Shown here: positions 42,375 to 54,249 of the stretch, in pieces
Numbering within the stretch: position 1 is the stretch's first letter
Layout of the letters: every line of letters begins with the position of its first letter
Source: Rhizophagus irregularis
Lineage: Eukaryota; Glomeromycota; Glomeromycetes; Glomerales; Glomeraceae
Length of the DNA: 64,000 bases
Direction of reading: 5' to 3'
NCBI RefSeq assembly: GCF_026210795.1
Contig: NC_089452.1
Coordinates: 3,534,001-3,598,000 of the forward strand
The notes under the pieces: generated by a model
What the model was told of the DNA's origin: nothing
The model's database searches: none
Seen by the model: the letters and a program-made list of their open reading frames with translations, nothing else
Translations under genes and position numbers: made by a program

Positions 42375-43330
42375 GTATGTATAAGTTTCCTTTGATTATA
42401 TTTTGTTGTCTATATAGTATTCTGACTCTGAATTGATATACAGAAAAAGCGATATGGTTAGCTTTTAGGGAATAATGACAGAGGAAGAACTAAAAATGAG
42501 CACAGTATTCCCACTCTTCCGTGGGATATTTACTACTGGCAAGATTAAAAATACCTGGTAAGTTTCTTTTGTTTTTTGCCAAATATTAATGTTAAAGAAT
42601 TAACAATAACTATTCTATATATGTAAGGGGGAAGTTCAAGCCTTGTCGACCAATTATGCACGTAATGAAAAAGGAAACCCATTTAAAAGAGCACGCATGG
42701 GTAGAAAAGTAGATATAAAAAGTACTTTGATCCAAACCTCCAATAAATTTAAAGTTATTTACGGAGAGGTAGCAGGAGGGTTGGATACATTTGGCACTCC
42801 TACTGCCTGTCGTAAGAAGTGCTATCTTGATAAGTTAAAGCTGATGATCATTATGCGTGATAACATTAACCGTTTGCTAAAAGAATGCAAATATGTATCG
42901 TCTGAAAAATGTATGAATTTAATAATATATGGCTGGCTTCAAATTGGTAGGTCTTACTTGCGCCATTACACTTATGCAGATTTAACTCACTAACGAATAC
43001 CATTTTTATGTGTATATAGGTCTATATCTCAACTTTTATGCTATAAACTGGTTAGGAGCCGGCATATACAGATTTGGTTTAGTCGATCAATGCAGATTAC
43101 CGTCAGCCGAGAATGAATGTGAGATATTTGAAGACGCGTACTGCATTCTCAAATCACTTGAAGTAAATATTGATCTTTGTTAATAGTATTAATACAAATA
43201 TCCATCTAACTTGTCGATCAAATAAATGTAGAATAAATCGCTTGAGACCGAAAAACTCGTTAAGGAATTATTGTTAGAAAATACTAAGGGAAACGACGGC
43301 AAATTACATTTAAAACTGAACAAGAGTTGA

Positions 43331-44160
43331 ATACAAATCGTACCCCTAAAAAAAACAAACCTTCATAAGTTAATCGGAAAACATGTGGGGTGAATTCTTC
43401 ATTTTAATTATTCTCGCAAGTACCATCTGTAGTTTTTACCAGATATCGAGCACTATTCTAGTTTAATAATGAACACTCAGTAATAATTATCTAAACGTTA
43501 TCAACAACTAACTGCACGTGAGATGGATTATTTGGTTTTTTATTTGTTTGCTCACATCTCATGTATTATGTGATGTATGTGTTAGCTAAATGTAATAACC
43601 GTAGTCTGTTACCAATAAACCAATAAACGTATTGTACTATGCTACTTAACATAACTGATAAATGTTTGAAACCAGATTGTGTGTGATCTTAGATATTGTG
43701 CGATCTTAATCTTTTAGTATTAAATTACGGCATATCAAAACCGTAATTTGTTTGATTTTCTTTTAAGCGCTAATGCACCTCAAATTCAGGTGGAAACATT
43801 TGTACTAGATGGTATCCAGGCCATTATAATTGTTTAGATGGAAAAAAATGTAATAATGGCAAATACACAATGATCATCCTGTGGTTTTTGCTACTCTGAT
43901 TGGCCAATAATCCCATGATCTAGAAACCAGGAACGGGAAACTGTTGTGGAACTGGCAGGAAGGATATAATGGGATTTAGGGAGATCACATGTGATACAAA
44001 TTTTACAATTTAGCCAAATCAAAAATTGATTTTTACCTGAACAATCGAATAAAAATGAATTTGGATTTATTAGAGTATAATATTGCAAAACGCTAATATG
44101 GATTTAGATAGTAAAGCCTATTCCAAGTTAATTCATACACACAATAGTCATGACCAGTTA
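43331..44160. other. Spacer
   Basis: The 3' flank of the gene ending at 43330, then AT-rich DNA. A minus-strand open frame at 43891-44088 has no supporting features. Confidence 0.4.
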
Positions 44161-44172
44161 TGACCATAACCA

Positions 44173-44493
44173 TTGCCATCCCTATTCACAATTATGTTGA
44201 ATAGAAAATTTTTTCTATATATTTATATTGGAGGCTCTGAAGAATATATAAGAATTATTGTTGCAATATTGCCTTTAGCAGAAAAACATGATCATGAAAC
44301 ACCAGAAATGTGGTGCTCTCGTATTCGTGATCCATTTAGGAAAATACTAGAAGAGAACCCAAGAATCCTTTCTAAGAATGGATATATTACAATATATGGA
44401 AAGCTATATGTAGATGATAGGATTCATAATCATCCAACCAATTATATATATTGCAGTGCTTTGCTGAAACTTGGAGTTTACAATCGATATTGA
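44173..44493 (+). CDS. Hypothetical protein fragment
   Basis: The open frame contains GGSEEYIRIIVAILPLAEKH then HETPEMWCSRIRDPFRKILE and ends GVYNRY-stop. Amino-acid use looks coding, with a likely exon from about 44229 (GG after an AG-like site). No family is recognised and no further exon could be connected. It ends at the border of the satellite at 44.5 kb, so it may be truncated by it. Confidence 0.3.
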   Translation: MPSLFTIMLNRKFFLYIYIGGSEEYIRIIVAILPLAEKHDHETPEMWCSRIRDPFRKILEENPRILSKNGYITIYGKLYVDDRIHNHPTNYIYCSALLKLGVYNRY

Positions 44494-44499
44494 TTAGAT

Positions 44500-45270
44500 A
44501 TCGCAATGATATCATTATGATATCATTGCGATATTTTGATAAAAAATAGATTCGACATCGTTAAGTTAGTCGTAACTGTATTTATTCGATATTGATTAGT
44601 TCGATATCTCTGCGATATCGTTGCGATCATTATGCGATGTAAATATTATCACGTAACCACATCGTAGTGATGTCGTATTAACATTGAATTAATATTACAA
44701 AAATATTTGACATTTATTTGATATCGTAACCACATCGTAGTGATGTCATATTAATATTGAATTAATATTACAAAATATTTGACATTTTATTTGATATCGT
44801 ATATTGTATTAACATTGAATTAATATTACAAAATATTTGACATTTTATTTGATATCGTAACCACATCGTAGTGATATCATATCAACATCGAATTAATATT
44901 GCAAAAATATTTTACATCTATTTGATATCGTAACCACATCGTAGTGATGTCGTATTAACATTGAATTAATATTACAAAATATTTGACATTTTATTTGATA
45001 TCGTAACCACATCGTAGTGATATCATATTAACATCGAATTAATATTGCAAAAATATTTTACATCTGTTTGATATCGTAGTCACATCGTAGTGATGTCGTA
45101 TTAACATTGAATTAATATTACAATTTTATTTGATATCGTAACTACATCATAATAATATCATATTAATATCGAATTAATATTACAAAAAATGTTTTACATT
45201 TATTTAATATCGTAACTACATCGTAATGATATTATATCAACACTGAATTAACATCACAAAAATATTTTTA
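44500..45270. repeat. 73-bp satellite, about 9 units
   Basis: Unit: GATATCGTAACCACATCGTA, then GTGATGTCGTATTAACATTG, then AATTAATATTACAAAATATT, then TGACATTTATTT. Spacings measured at 44851, 44924 and 44997 are exactly 73 bp. The first 130 bp are a related but scrambled ATCGATATCG-rich stretch that also occurs at 55855-56215. Confidence 0.8.
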
Positions 45271-46470
45271 TTGTAATATATGTTTATTATTTATTATACA
45301 TTAATAATAATAATTTTTTATTAGTGGATTATTATGGGTGAGTGGAGTACGTTTCTTTTCTTCCTTTTTTTTTTATTCTTTTCTTCTCTTTTTTATTCTT
45401 TTCTTTTCGTATGTGAGTGGATGGATACGTCATTTTCAATTTTAAAAAATATATATATATATATATAAAACAATCATGATTAATAAAATGTATTATTTGT
45501 AAAATATATTTAAAATTTAATACATAACCTTGGGATAATAGTTAGAGCAGGTAATTCCGGGATTTTGTAAAGAATAATAAAAATGATAATATTTTTAAGT
45601 TAGTTCTTTCTTTAAATTTTTTTGAGAGTGTTTTGTTTCTTAAAATCATAATATTGTAAAAAAATGCTGGTTGCTACGACTGACGGACAACGACAAATTG
45701 TCAGGCTACCCCTGGACAAAGTAATTGGAAGGTGGAAAATACCATAAATATCCAGCCCTATTTTACAACATTTTCTTCCAGGCTAAAGCAAATATTACAA
45801 AAGAAATTGCAAATATATTTAACAAGCAATAGATACATGGCCGTTGAAAAATATATTCACATTTATACCACAGTCTAACAAAAAAATACTCAACCCACAA
45901 CATATTGTAAAAAAAATATGAAAAATACGCGTATATCCTATTTTCATACCTTGCTTAACAGCTCCACTATTTATTTAAAAAATGGCTTTTTTCTCTTTTG
46001 TATGTGGTTAAGTGGGTACATTTTTCCTTTCTTTTATTCTTTTCTTTCGTATGTGAGTGGTGGGTACATTTTCTTTTCTTTATTCTTTTTTTATTCTTGC
46101 TTTTCATATGTAGGTGTTTTACTATGTTGAATATATAAACTAAAGTGTCCCAAAGTATTGTTAATATTGTAAAAAGATAATTAAAGTATACTTTAAAAAG
46201 AGAAAAGAAGAGACGAACAAAATAATGTAAAGTGTTAATATAAAAGACAAGAGAAAAGTGTATTTTTGAAAATAAACAAAAAAAATCTCATTAATAAAAG
46301 CGAATTTTAGCTATTTTTAGATATCACATGCATGTAATTAAAGTGATTTTAATTGGTTAATTTTAATTTATTATTACATCATGCATATGATTTTATTGGT
46401 TAATTTTAACCAAAATTTTATACGATACAAATTAAATAATTATTTTATTATATTTATATAATTAATATAA
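45271..46470. other. AT-rich spacer with TTTCTTTTATTCTTTTC patches
   Basis: Contains repeated GTATGTGAGTGG / ACATTTTCTTTTC blocks (45335-45440 and 46000-46110) and a (TA)n run near 45455. The open frame at 45918-46130 is made of these T-rich repeats. No gene is supported. Confidence 0.4.
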
Positions 46471-49400
46471 TTATATGGCTGTAAAATAAAAATTATTTTT
46501 TATCCAAATTCTATTTGTAGTATCATGATTTGGTAGTTGGCACCTTTCTGAATTACAATTATGAATAAAGTGTACTTTTTGAACATTATCTATTACAGTA
46601 ATTGGAAAAATACGTCTCCATTTATCTCCTGTTGCTTGAAGACGGTAAAGTGGACATTTTAATACTGAATGTTCAACCATAGTATCTTCAAACCAATCTA
46701 CAACAATAAATGCATAATATTTGTTATTATTACCCTTATGTTGAAAGATACCTTTGATTATTGCATAAGATTCTTCATGATCTTCTTCATAAATTGTGAT
46801 AAAATCACCGAGATGTAGGTGAACTTTTGAAAGAATACCATTTTTTTCTTCAATTGTATATGATGCTAATTTGTACCAACTAATTGAAGAATTTATAAGT
46901 GCCGCCTCAAACTTCATATCCACATAAGATAAAAACAATTCAATTTTAAAATTATGCAAAGTCAAGAGAAGTTTATCATGTTCCTCTTTGACATTCTTTT
47001 TTTAAGGAAATATTGGAAATAAAATTTACTGGTGAAGTAACTAAATTAAAAGATTAGTAAATATTATGCATATGTGAAAAAATAAATATAAAGTACTATA
47101 ATATTTTGCTATCTTACTTTTTACGTCATCATTTTGAATTTGTTCCTCAATTAAATATTTATCTTCTGTAACATACCAATTCGAAAATAATTGATCAAAA
47201 TTTGAACTTGTGAACCCAGTACAAGATCTATTTAATCTTGGATCTATACCTCCATCTGCTAAATGTCGAATTGCAAATAAAGTATTGTAACGTTTTAATA
47301 AATCCAGGTCTATAGTTTTGCAATTAGTTTTTGATACCATTCCTTTAAAGATACGATGAACTATCTCTTTTATACTAACCTGAGAGTTGACAAGTGTACC
47401 AAAAGTTTTAGCATGCATCAAAAGATGCATATTAATATGTATATTTGGTAAGTTAACAAAACTTGCAAAAACCTATAAAAAAACAAAATATTGTTAATTA
47501 TTGAATTATTCCATGTTCTGAATTTCAAATTTATAATTATACCTTTGGAAGAATTAAAAACTCTTCTTTAAGACATAGCTGTAATTCCTTATATCTATCT
47601 AACGTAAATTCCTTATTAAAAACTGCTTTCATAGTCTTTGCAACTTGTACCCAACAAGATATAATAGCTTTTAGCAATAAGCTAATTCGAGCCACATCAA
47701 TCCTTTGTCGAATAGTGGCTGCTTCATTATTTTTGAGGCTTGATTCCTTTAAAAATCTATTTAATAAAAATAACATAATCATAGCTAGTCTAAGAAGATC
47801 AGACATCATAAAGCTATTGTAATGACTAATTGGATTTGGTAGACGAGACCACTTTTTTGGAATTTCAAAATTTTTCCAAATTTTAACAAAATCATCCTCT
47901 CTTTCTTGTGAAAATAATTCACAGGTTAGTTTTAGTAGCCGCCCAATCTTTCCTGCGGTGGCATGATAAATATCCTGTGGCGTCTGTAAATGTCTCTCAC
48001 GTTTTAATTTATCCAAAATACTAGGTAATGATCTTAAACCATATTCTGTACAAAGTTGTCCTCTTTTTGAATTTACAGATTCTTGAGAAATTTTTGAAAT
48101 TTCTTCATTTGTGATATGATGATAACATAATGTTGTCACACTATCCTGATTATAGGTACTCAATGATTCCTTTTTAGTTGTACAAGTACGGCAACCTTTA
48201 TTTGCATTATATCTAAATTGATTTTTAAATTTAAATCATTTTAATAGTTGTTACGAAAATATATTATTAAGATTAATAATTAAATTGAAAAATACCTCAG
48301 TACTCCTGCCATATCATTACCTTGAGGTAGATCTGCTGTAACAAGGCCCAACCCAGCAATTATCCATGCATCTTGTCCTTGAACGGTCATAATCTTTCCT
48401 TTCTCAAATTTTTTTATTTCTGAAACAAATGGTACCATAAACTAGTTAAAATTTCCACCAAAAGGAATAAATCTAAGAACAAAATGGTTCTTGATTAGCT
48501 TTCTCTGATGCGTTGGCATGTTACCAAACTGTATATAGACGCCACCTAAGGAATGGTATACATTTCTAAATGTACCAAAATCATCATAGTAAAGATCTAA
48601 AAACAGCTTATAAACTGGCATAGACGACGGTGGATTTCTGACAGAAATGTAATCTGAAGGATGTTGATATGAAAGCTTTGCATCACGAACGTGCCAACGG
48701 TCATTACATTTATAAATTATTTCAGTAATTCGTAATGAACCTTCTGGAATAATTTGGTGTTTATACGTCATCATTATAGTTACTTTCTCTAAAATTTGAG
48801 AGGTAATTATGGTTATAAATGGTTCATCCTGAAACCATACTTCCCTAGTTAGAGAACGACGTCGTCTTGATAGCCCTTTTATATTTCCAGATAAATCATC
48901 ATAATTTAAAATTAGTTGAACTCGTAACTCATAGTTTCCATTTTCATCTTTTAAAATTGCTCTCAATCTTCCAAGTTTTTTAAGACCATTATCATGATAG
49001 TAGACAAAATCACCAGATTGATATATTACTATTTTATTAAAATAAACATTTTAATGTTAACAAATCATAATTATACCAAAGTATATTGTCCTATTACCTT
49101 CTGATATTATTATTTCATGTTGTCCAAAAAGTGGTGATTCTCCCCATAAAGTTCCATGCCAATATTCTGACTTTGTTTCAGAATTAACACCGGGTCCGAA
49201 ATACATATGCTTCATCAGCATTGGATTGTTGAGAACACGCCATATAATATCACTAATTGAGAGTTGATATGAAAGCTTCGAATCTTGCAAAGTTGACAGA
49301 GTTTTTTTTGGTAAAATTTGAATAGGTTTTGTTATTATTGGTAGGAGAGGAAGACGTTTTCTCCATGATTGGAATCTACAGATATTTTTTACTACATGAG

Positions 49401-50060
49401 TAGGTTCGAATTGAGGATTGTGAATGATATCAACAAGGTCTTCATATGCTTTTGTAGAAACATTATGCTTCTGAAGCTAACAAAATAGTGCTTGCCGGTA
49501 GTTGTATAATTATCAAAGTACGGTGCAAATTCACCATTGCAGGACGGTATATTGTCTTCATCCAAAGCTTCAACAATTTGATGTATTTCTTCCTCTTCGT
49601 TGTCATTACGTTCCTCTTCGTCATTGTTACGTTCCTCTTCCTCTTCATTATTACCTTCCTCTTCCTCCTCTTTATTATTGTCTCCATTATCATCATCTTC
49701 CTCCTCATCCCTATTGTATTCATTGTCATTTTCCTCTTCCTTTTCACTATTGTATTCATTGTCAGTTTCTTCTTCCTCTTCATTATCAAATGATTGATCA
49801 TCATCTTCCATCTCATCATTGTAATACTGAGGACCAATTGATCCATATTCATTATCATCATCATTAATATCCTGAAAACTTAAATCATTATCTTCATGAT
49901 TATACTGAAAGTCCATGTTATCGTCATCATTATCAGGTGAACGTACAGGTGAACATCTCTCACCAGAAGTAGTTGTCTCACCAAGATTGCTGTAAGAAAA
50001 CCGATTTTGAATTCGAATTGGTTTTATTGGTTTGGCGTGACTATATCGTCTCCTTATCTT
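46471..50060 (-). pseudogene. Plavaka/KDZ-like transposon gene, broken
   Basis: Reading down from about 50040: a basic RRRYSHAKPIKPI segment, an acidic Glu/Asp/Asn-rich region (49570-49900), then FDNYTTTGKHY where a frameshift and a TAG (Trp position, FC-*-LQKHNVSTKAYED) occur near 49480. Next are LSYQLSISDIIWRVLNNPML, MYFGPG, WHGTLWGESPLFGQ (49100-49290), an intron, and 48966-48442 ending VLRFIPFGGNFN before a TAG. LVTADLPQGNDMAG follows at about 48330, and after another intron GCRTC. Segment 48163-47537 is helical; after an intron, INMHLLMHAKTFGTLVNSQV and GMVSKTNCK (47430-47041). The last exon 46965-46471 has a BAH-like DFITIYEEDHEES and AFIVVDWFEDT. The domain order matches the amplified transposase-related family of AM fungi; the name is by resemblance. 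Confidence 0.6.
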
Positions 50061-50324
50061 TACAACAATTACAATTTAAATTAATTTAAATTTAACTAGA
50101 ATTTTATTAATTCAATTAGAACTTTAAATTTATTAAGCGTGTCGGCAAAAAAAAAAAAAAAAATGCAATTGCCAATTAAGTAATCATTTCGGTTAAATTA
50201 ATGCTGATTTGGCTATTAATGGATACACAAAATTTAGGGTCAATTATACTGTATATGGTTAATGACAATTGGTATGACAAATAATATTATCGAATAATGT
50301 TATTTATTGAATAAAATAATAAGT

Positions 50325-50430
50325 ATATAATAAAATAAAATAAAATAAAACATAATAATAAAATAAAATAAAACATAATAATAAAATAAAATAAAACATA
50401 TAATAAAATAAAATAAAAAATAAAATGAAA
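50325..50430. repeat. TAAAA microsatellite
   Basis: AATAAAATAAAATAAAACAT repeats with a 21-22 base higher-order period. It lies downstream (3') of the minus-strand SANT/RS gene. Confidence 0.8.
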
Positions 50431-50449
50431 TAAAAATATTAATGACGTC

Positions 50450-51034
50450 AGTGATGATGAGATCGAGAATGAGAGCGCCCGCGCTCTCAGTAGTAGGGAG
50501 ATCGAGAATGAGAGCGCCCGCGCTCTCGGTGGTGGTAGGAGGATCGGGAGCAAGAGTGCCTAGAGCACCTGTGCTCTCTATACTCGTATATCCTATGATC
50601 CACCCTATTTCTCCGGGAGGACCGGACTAATGCTTAAAACAAATGAATTAATGAAAAAATCAGTTAAATGATAAATACTTACGCTCAACTCTCCAGAACT
50701 CGTCTGAGAGTTCTTGGTAGAACCTCTCATCATGCAAAGATGGGGTACGAGTACTAGGGTAATCATCAGGATTTCTATTGATTAGCCTCTCTAGATTCTC
50801 GTACCCCGCCTTTAGTGCATTCCACTTCTTTCTGCATTGTTTTTTAGTTGGCCTGAATGTGTGGTTGTTTCATATATCACGAGCAATTCTACGCCATAAT
50901 TGTTTTTGGTCATGTAACCTCGTTGTGGTGAATAAGGGCTGATAGGCCCGATGATGCTGAATTAAGGTCAAAGCAGCATTATCAGGCCATTGAATGTATA
51001 CTGGAAGATTTGCGTTTAAGTTTAATGCTGCCAT
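50450..51034 (-). pseudogene. SANT/trihelix-type protein with RS-rich tail, one internal stop
   Basis: Exon 1 runs 51034-50683 from ATG (MAALNLNANLPVYIQW..). It contains a SANT/trihelix-like core: WPDNAALTLIQHHRAYQPLF, LWRRIARDI-*-NNHTFRPTKK, QCRKKWNALKAGYENLERLI, and FYQELSDEFW. The stop is TGA where such domains have Trp (TGG). A 56-nt intron (GTAAGT...CATTAG, 50627-50682) joins in frame to exon 2, which reads SRRNRVDHRIYEYREHRCSR and HHRERGRSHSRSPYY, an RS-type tail, to TGA at 50487-50489. Reading past that stop gives another ERGRSHSRSHHH copy, ending at 50448. DNA-binding SANT domains joined to RS tails recur in AM-fungal genomes; function unknown. Both stops are one transition from sense codons. 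Confidence 0.6.
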
Positions 51035-51099
51035 TATTAAATATTATTAGTTTGATGGGGAAAATGTCAAGAAAAGGCTCTATATTTATAATAAATTTA

Positions 51100-51612
51100 T
51101 TATGATTTCTTTGAGTTTATTTTTACGATCTTGTCTAAATTTTTTAGTTCTAATGCAATCCTTAATTAATTTATTTAACATTGAATACACACATAATTTT
51201 TTTTTGATTTCTTTGAGTTTATTTTTACGATCTTGTCTAAATTTTTTAGTTCTAATGCAATCCTTAATTAATTTATTTAACATTGAATACACACATAATT
51301 TTTTTTTGATTTCTTTGAGTTTATTTTTACGATCTTGTCTAAATTTTTTAGTTCTAATGCAATCATCCTTAATTAATTTATTTAACATTGAATACACACA
51401 TAATTTTTTTTTGATTTCTTTGAGTTTATTTTTACTATCTTGTCTAGTTCTAATGCAATCATCTTTAATTAATTTATTTAACATTGAATACACACATATT
51501 TTTTTTTGATTTCTTTGAGTTTATTTTTATAATCTTGTCTAAATTTTTTAGTTCTAATGCAATCATCTTTAATTAATTTATTTAACATTGAATACACACA
51601 TAATTTTTTGAT
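51100..51612. repeat. Tandem repeat, five units of about 102 bp
   Basis: Units start GATTTCTTTGAGTTTATTTT at 51104, 51206, 51308, 51413 and 51508 (spacings 102, 102, 105 and 95). Because most units are multiples of three, both strands stay open for about 135 codons, so the frames at 51086-51493 and 51102-51509 are repeat artefacts rather than genes. The array starts about 65 bp upstream of the SANT/RS gene start. Confidence 0.85.
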
Positions 51613-51639
51613 TTATTAATTTATTTTAAAAATATAGTT

Positions 51640-52910
51640 ACAGTAATACTGCATCACGGCATTAATTAATATATATAAATAAAAATAAATAAACAAATTC
51701 TATTAATAAAAAGTGAGTTAAAAATGTTATTTATAATTATACATTAAAAAAAGCAATAAAGAAGACGAAAGTAATCTGCAAATTATATTTAAGGTAAAAG
51801 AAAATGTAATATTTTAAACTACGCATGTCCTTCCTTGATTATATTTCATATTACACTGCGATGATATATTACAATTATACTGAATTTTAAGCTAACCTTA
51901 ATCTACACCGTAAGGAACTTAATTCGATCTTAATTTACTCCGTTTTAGAATATTACCGAACAATTAGACAAATGATTAGTTGCACATGACTTGCATTATT
52001 TGTATAGTTGATACTTTATATACCGATATTTGATTACACCAATATGTATTAAAACTCTTTCCTACAGTATAAAATATCAATATATCAGTATTTTTCAAAT
52101 ATCGTTGTAAGTTGACTACTGTAGATCCCATCTATCTATTTAAAAAATTCTTTTATGTAATCAATCCAGGGGCTTACACTAAATAAGGCTTAGATATGGC
52201 TTAGTTAGATAGGATCATCACATGGTTCAGTTTAAAAATAATCGATCTTTTTTATTGATTGGTTTTTTTCCGATCATATTTTATATTTTATCGTCAAGAG
52301 TATAATTATTTAAAAATTTAATTTTTCTTGCATGTCATCATATCACACATAAAAATGGAAATTCAAAACGTAATATTCCATTAATTTCTTTTCACTCCTT
52401 TTTCTTCTACCGATCATTTTTCTTCTCACCCCTTTCCATTATTTTTCTTCTCATTCCACGTATAGCTTGAAAATATAATAAAATTTGGAACCGTAAAATC
52501 GATTTGAGGTAATCTTCCATATAAAAAAAAATGTCACTGAATGAAATTCGATATTGTAATAATTTATTTATATAAACTAAATTTAATTTCCGATCCTCTA
52601 GAAATCATAGTTTTTTTCCATCTTTCAACATTTTCAACTGATCCCGCATTCCCCTCAATTTATACGGTACACAACGATATTGAGATTCTGCATACTTTCC
52701 AATTACATTCTATAATTAAAATTACAGTAACCAAGATCTCATTTATATTGTGACAACCTCATTTTATATCCCATATTTGATCAAGGGGTTATATCAACAA
52801 TCTCGCTCTTTTGATCAAGGAGATCTCATTTATATCATGACAATCTTGCGAGAAGTTTACTTTACTTTTTTTTCTCATTCTCTCATTTTCTCTTGTTCTC
52901 TCATTACGAT
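51640..52910. other. Spacer and promoter region of the gene at 52914
   Basis: Contains an imperfect duplication GATCTCATTTATATTGTGAC (52735) / GATCTCATTTATATCATGAC (52820) and a C/T-rich leader (TCTCATTCTCTCATTTTCTC) ending at the start codon. The open frame at 52541-52753 is not supported. Confidence 0.4.
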
Positions 52911-52913
52911 ATT

Positions 52914-54208
52914 ATGACTAAACGTAATAATAAAGAAATAGAAATTGAAACAGGTATATATGTAACTCTTCCGTAAAAGTTTTGCTTATATGTAAGAATA
53001 ATAACCGAAATATGTATAATAGGATCGAAAAAAAATCAAAGGACCTTACCGAGAAAGAGGAGAGAAATAAATATTGAAGAAACTAATCAATTATTATTAG
53101 GTAAATATTAATTTATATAGGCTTTAGCTCTTTAATATTATTCTATTAATTTTTAATTGAAATAATTGAAATAATATATTACATACAGATATGAATACCA
53201 GGCAAAAACATAACGAAAGTGAAAAGGAAGTAATAGTAGAAGAGTATGTAAGGGATAAAAGTGAAGAAGAAGAGGAGGAAGAAGAAGATGATGATGATGA
53301 TGATAACGACAAGTTAGGCGTGGCTAAAACAATTCTGGATCCGTTTCAGTTTTGTACCAAATTAGACATATGTAACTGGCTTGTAAAAAATCCAGAAATT
53401 TTACAATTAGCAAATGAGATGAACGAATCATCTTATATTGTTAGTTCAAAGAATACTGAAGTTAGTATTAATACAATATGATAATATTTATTATGTCTAA
53501 ATCTCAAATAACGTATCTCAATATTTTAGGATAAAATACGACTATGGGATGAGTCGGTAAAGTGCTTATTTTTACGAGTGAGGAATCTGAGTAGTGAAGC
53601 ACTCGACAATTTGGTTGTGAAAATTTTTCAGTTTAAAATTTACACTAGCGAAGCTAGAGGATATCTAGATAAAACTCGTAAGTCTTTAACAGACTTCAGG
53701 AATAAATTCAACCAAAATATTCTAAATTTAGTGAGGGAATACAAAGAAATCAGAAAGAGCAGGTATTTGTTTATTTTATTGTTTTATAGTCAACAAAATA
53801 GTGCCATTTGTATAATTATTAATTAATTAATTATAGGGGTACGACTGGAAATCTTTCCCAAAAAGAAATTAAAGATTACGTTGACGAAAACGTGGTGCAG
53901 AAACTTCTAAATCGTCAACTCGCAGCTGTCAATATTTTGGAATTGACAAATAATGGAGGCATGGATACGTTAGTTGAGTTTGTTAAGGAAGCCGTCCGCG
54001 TTTCTTGGGACGGTAAAAACTTACCTGGTATAAAGGAGTTGGATACCATAACTAAAAATATAATTATCCCTTCCCGAAGTGGAAGTGATATAGTAAATAC
54101 CCTAAAACAAGTAAGTTATTTTATTTATTTCACACATCACGCCTTTGATAATAATATATTAATAAAATTAAATTATAGATTTAGGTGCGTTCTTATAAAA
54201 TTATATGA
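52914..54208 (+). CDS. Six-exon gene of unknown function, frame intact
   Basis: Exons: 52914-52953, 53023-53100, 53189-53460, 53530-53762, 53837-54110 and 54185-54208. The donors (GTATAT, GTAAAT, GTTAGT, GTATTT, GTAAGT) and acceptors (ATAG, ACAG, TTTAG, ATAG, TTTAG) join with consistent phase throughout, giving about 306 residues. The N-terminus is basic (TLPRKRREINIEETNQLLL). An acidic run of Glu then Asp follows (53255-53310). The C-terminal two thirds are helical (LDICNWLVKNPEILQLANEM, YLDKTRKSLTDFRNKFNQNI, LVEFVKEAVRVSWDGKNLPG). The acidic stretch next to a basic one suggests a nuclear or nucleic-acid-associated protein; I do not recognise a family. The last exon is the weakest part: an acceptor at 54178 gives an immediate stop, one at 54184 gives VRSYKII-stop. 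Confidence 0.6.
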
Positions 54209-54249
54209 CGAAGAAGAATCATTAATAAATGACTTTATAAAATTTTAAT

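Larger units (their letters stand above)
36323..43330 (+). pseudogene. Lineage-specific multi-exon gene split by element 2
   Basis: Exon 1 (36323-36814) and exon 2 (36895-37185) are both phase 0, with good GTAAGC/TTTTAG and GTAAAC/TAATAG junctions. Exon 3 starts at 37251 (IRPKNIDANIIEAFHNYQNT) but its donor is unclear; exon 4 runs about 37410-37627 (SPAYWEILDLTGESLYDCKQ). Exon 1 has an acidic DEELDEELDEEFDEDG repeat. After element 2 the gene resumes: about 42446-42560 (..MSTVFPLFRGIFTTGKIKNT), 42628-42946 (GRKVDIKSTLIQTSNKFKVI, YGEVAGG), 43020-43162 and 43232-43330 (ending LHLKLNKS). I recall the GRKVD..YGEVAGG block as a repeated AM-fungal family of unknown function. A shift near 42478 and a one-base phase mismatch at 42627 suggest decay, though the late exons are otherwise clean. 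Confidence 0.6.

Noticed and set aside
45918-46130. Hydrophobic frame resembling a membrane protein
   Set aside because: It is made of TTTCTTTTATTC repeats; hydrophobicity follows from T-rich codons and there is no splice or start context.
49488-49867. Several long frames on both strands opposite the acidic region
   Set aside because: They are shadows of the Glu/Asp-rich (GAA/GAT-rich) coding repeat on the minus strand.
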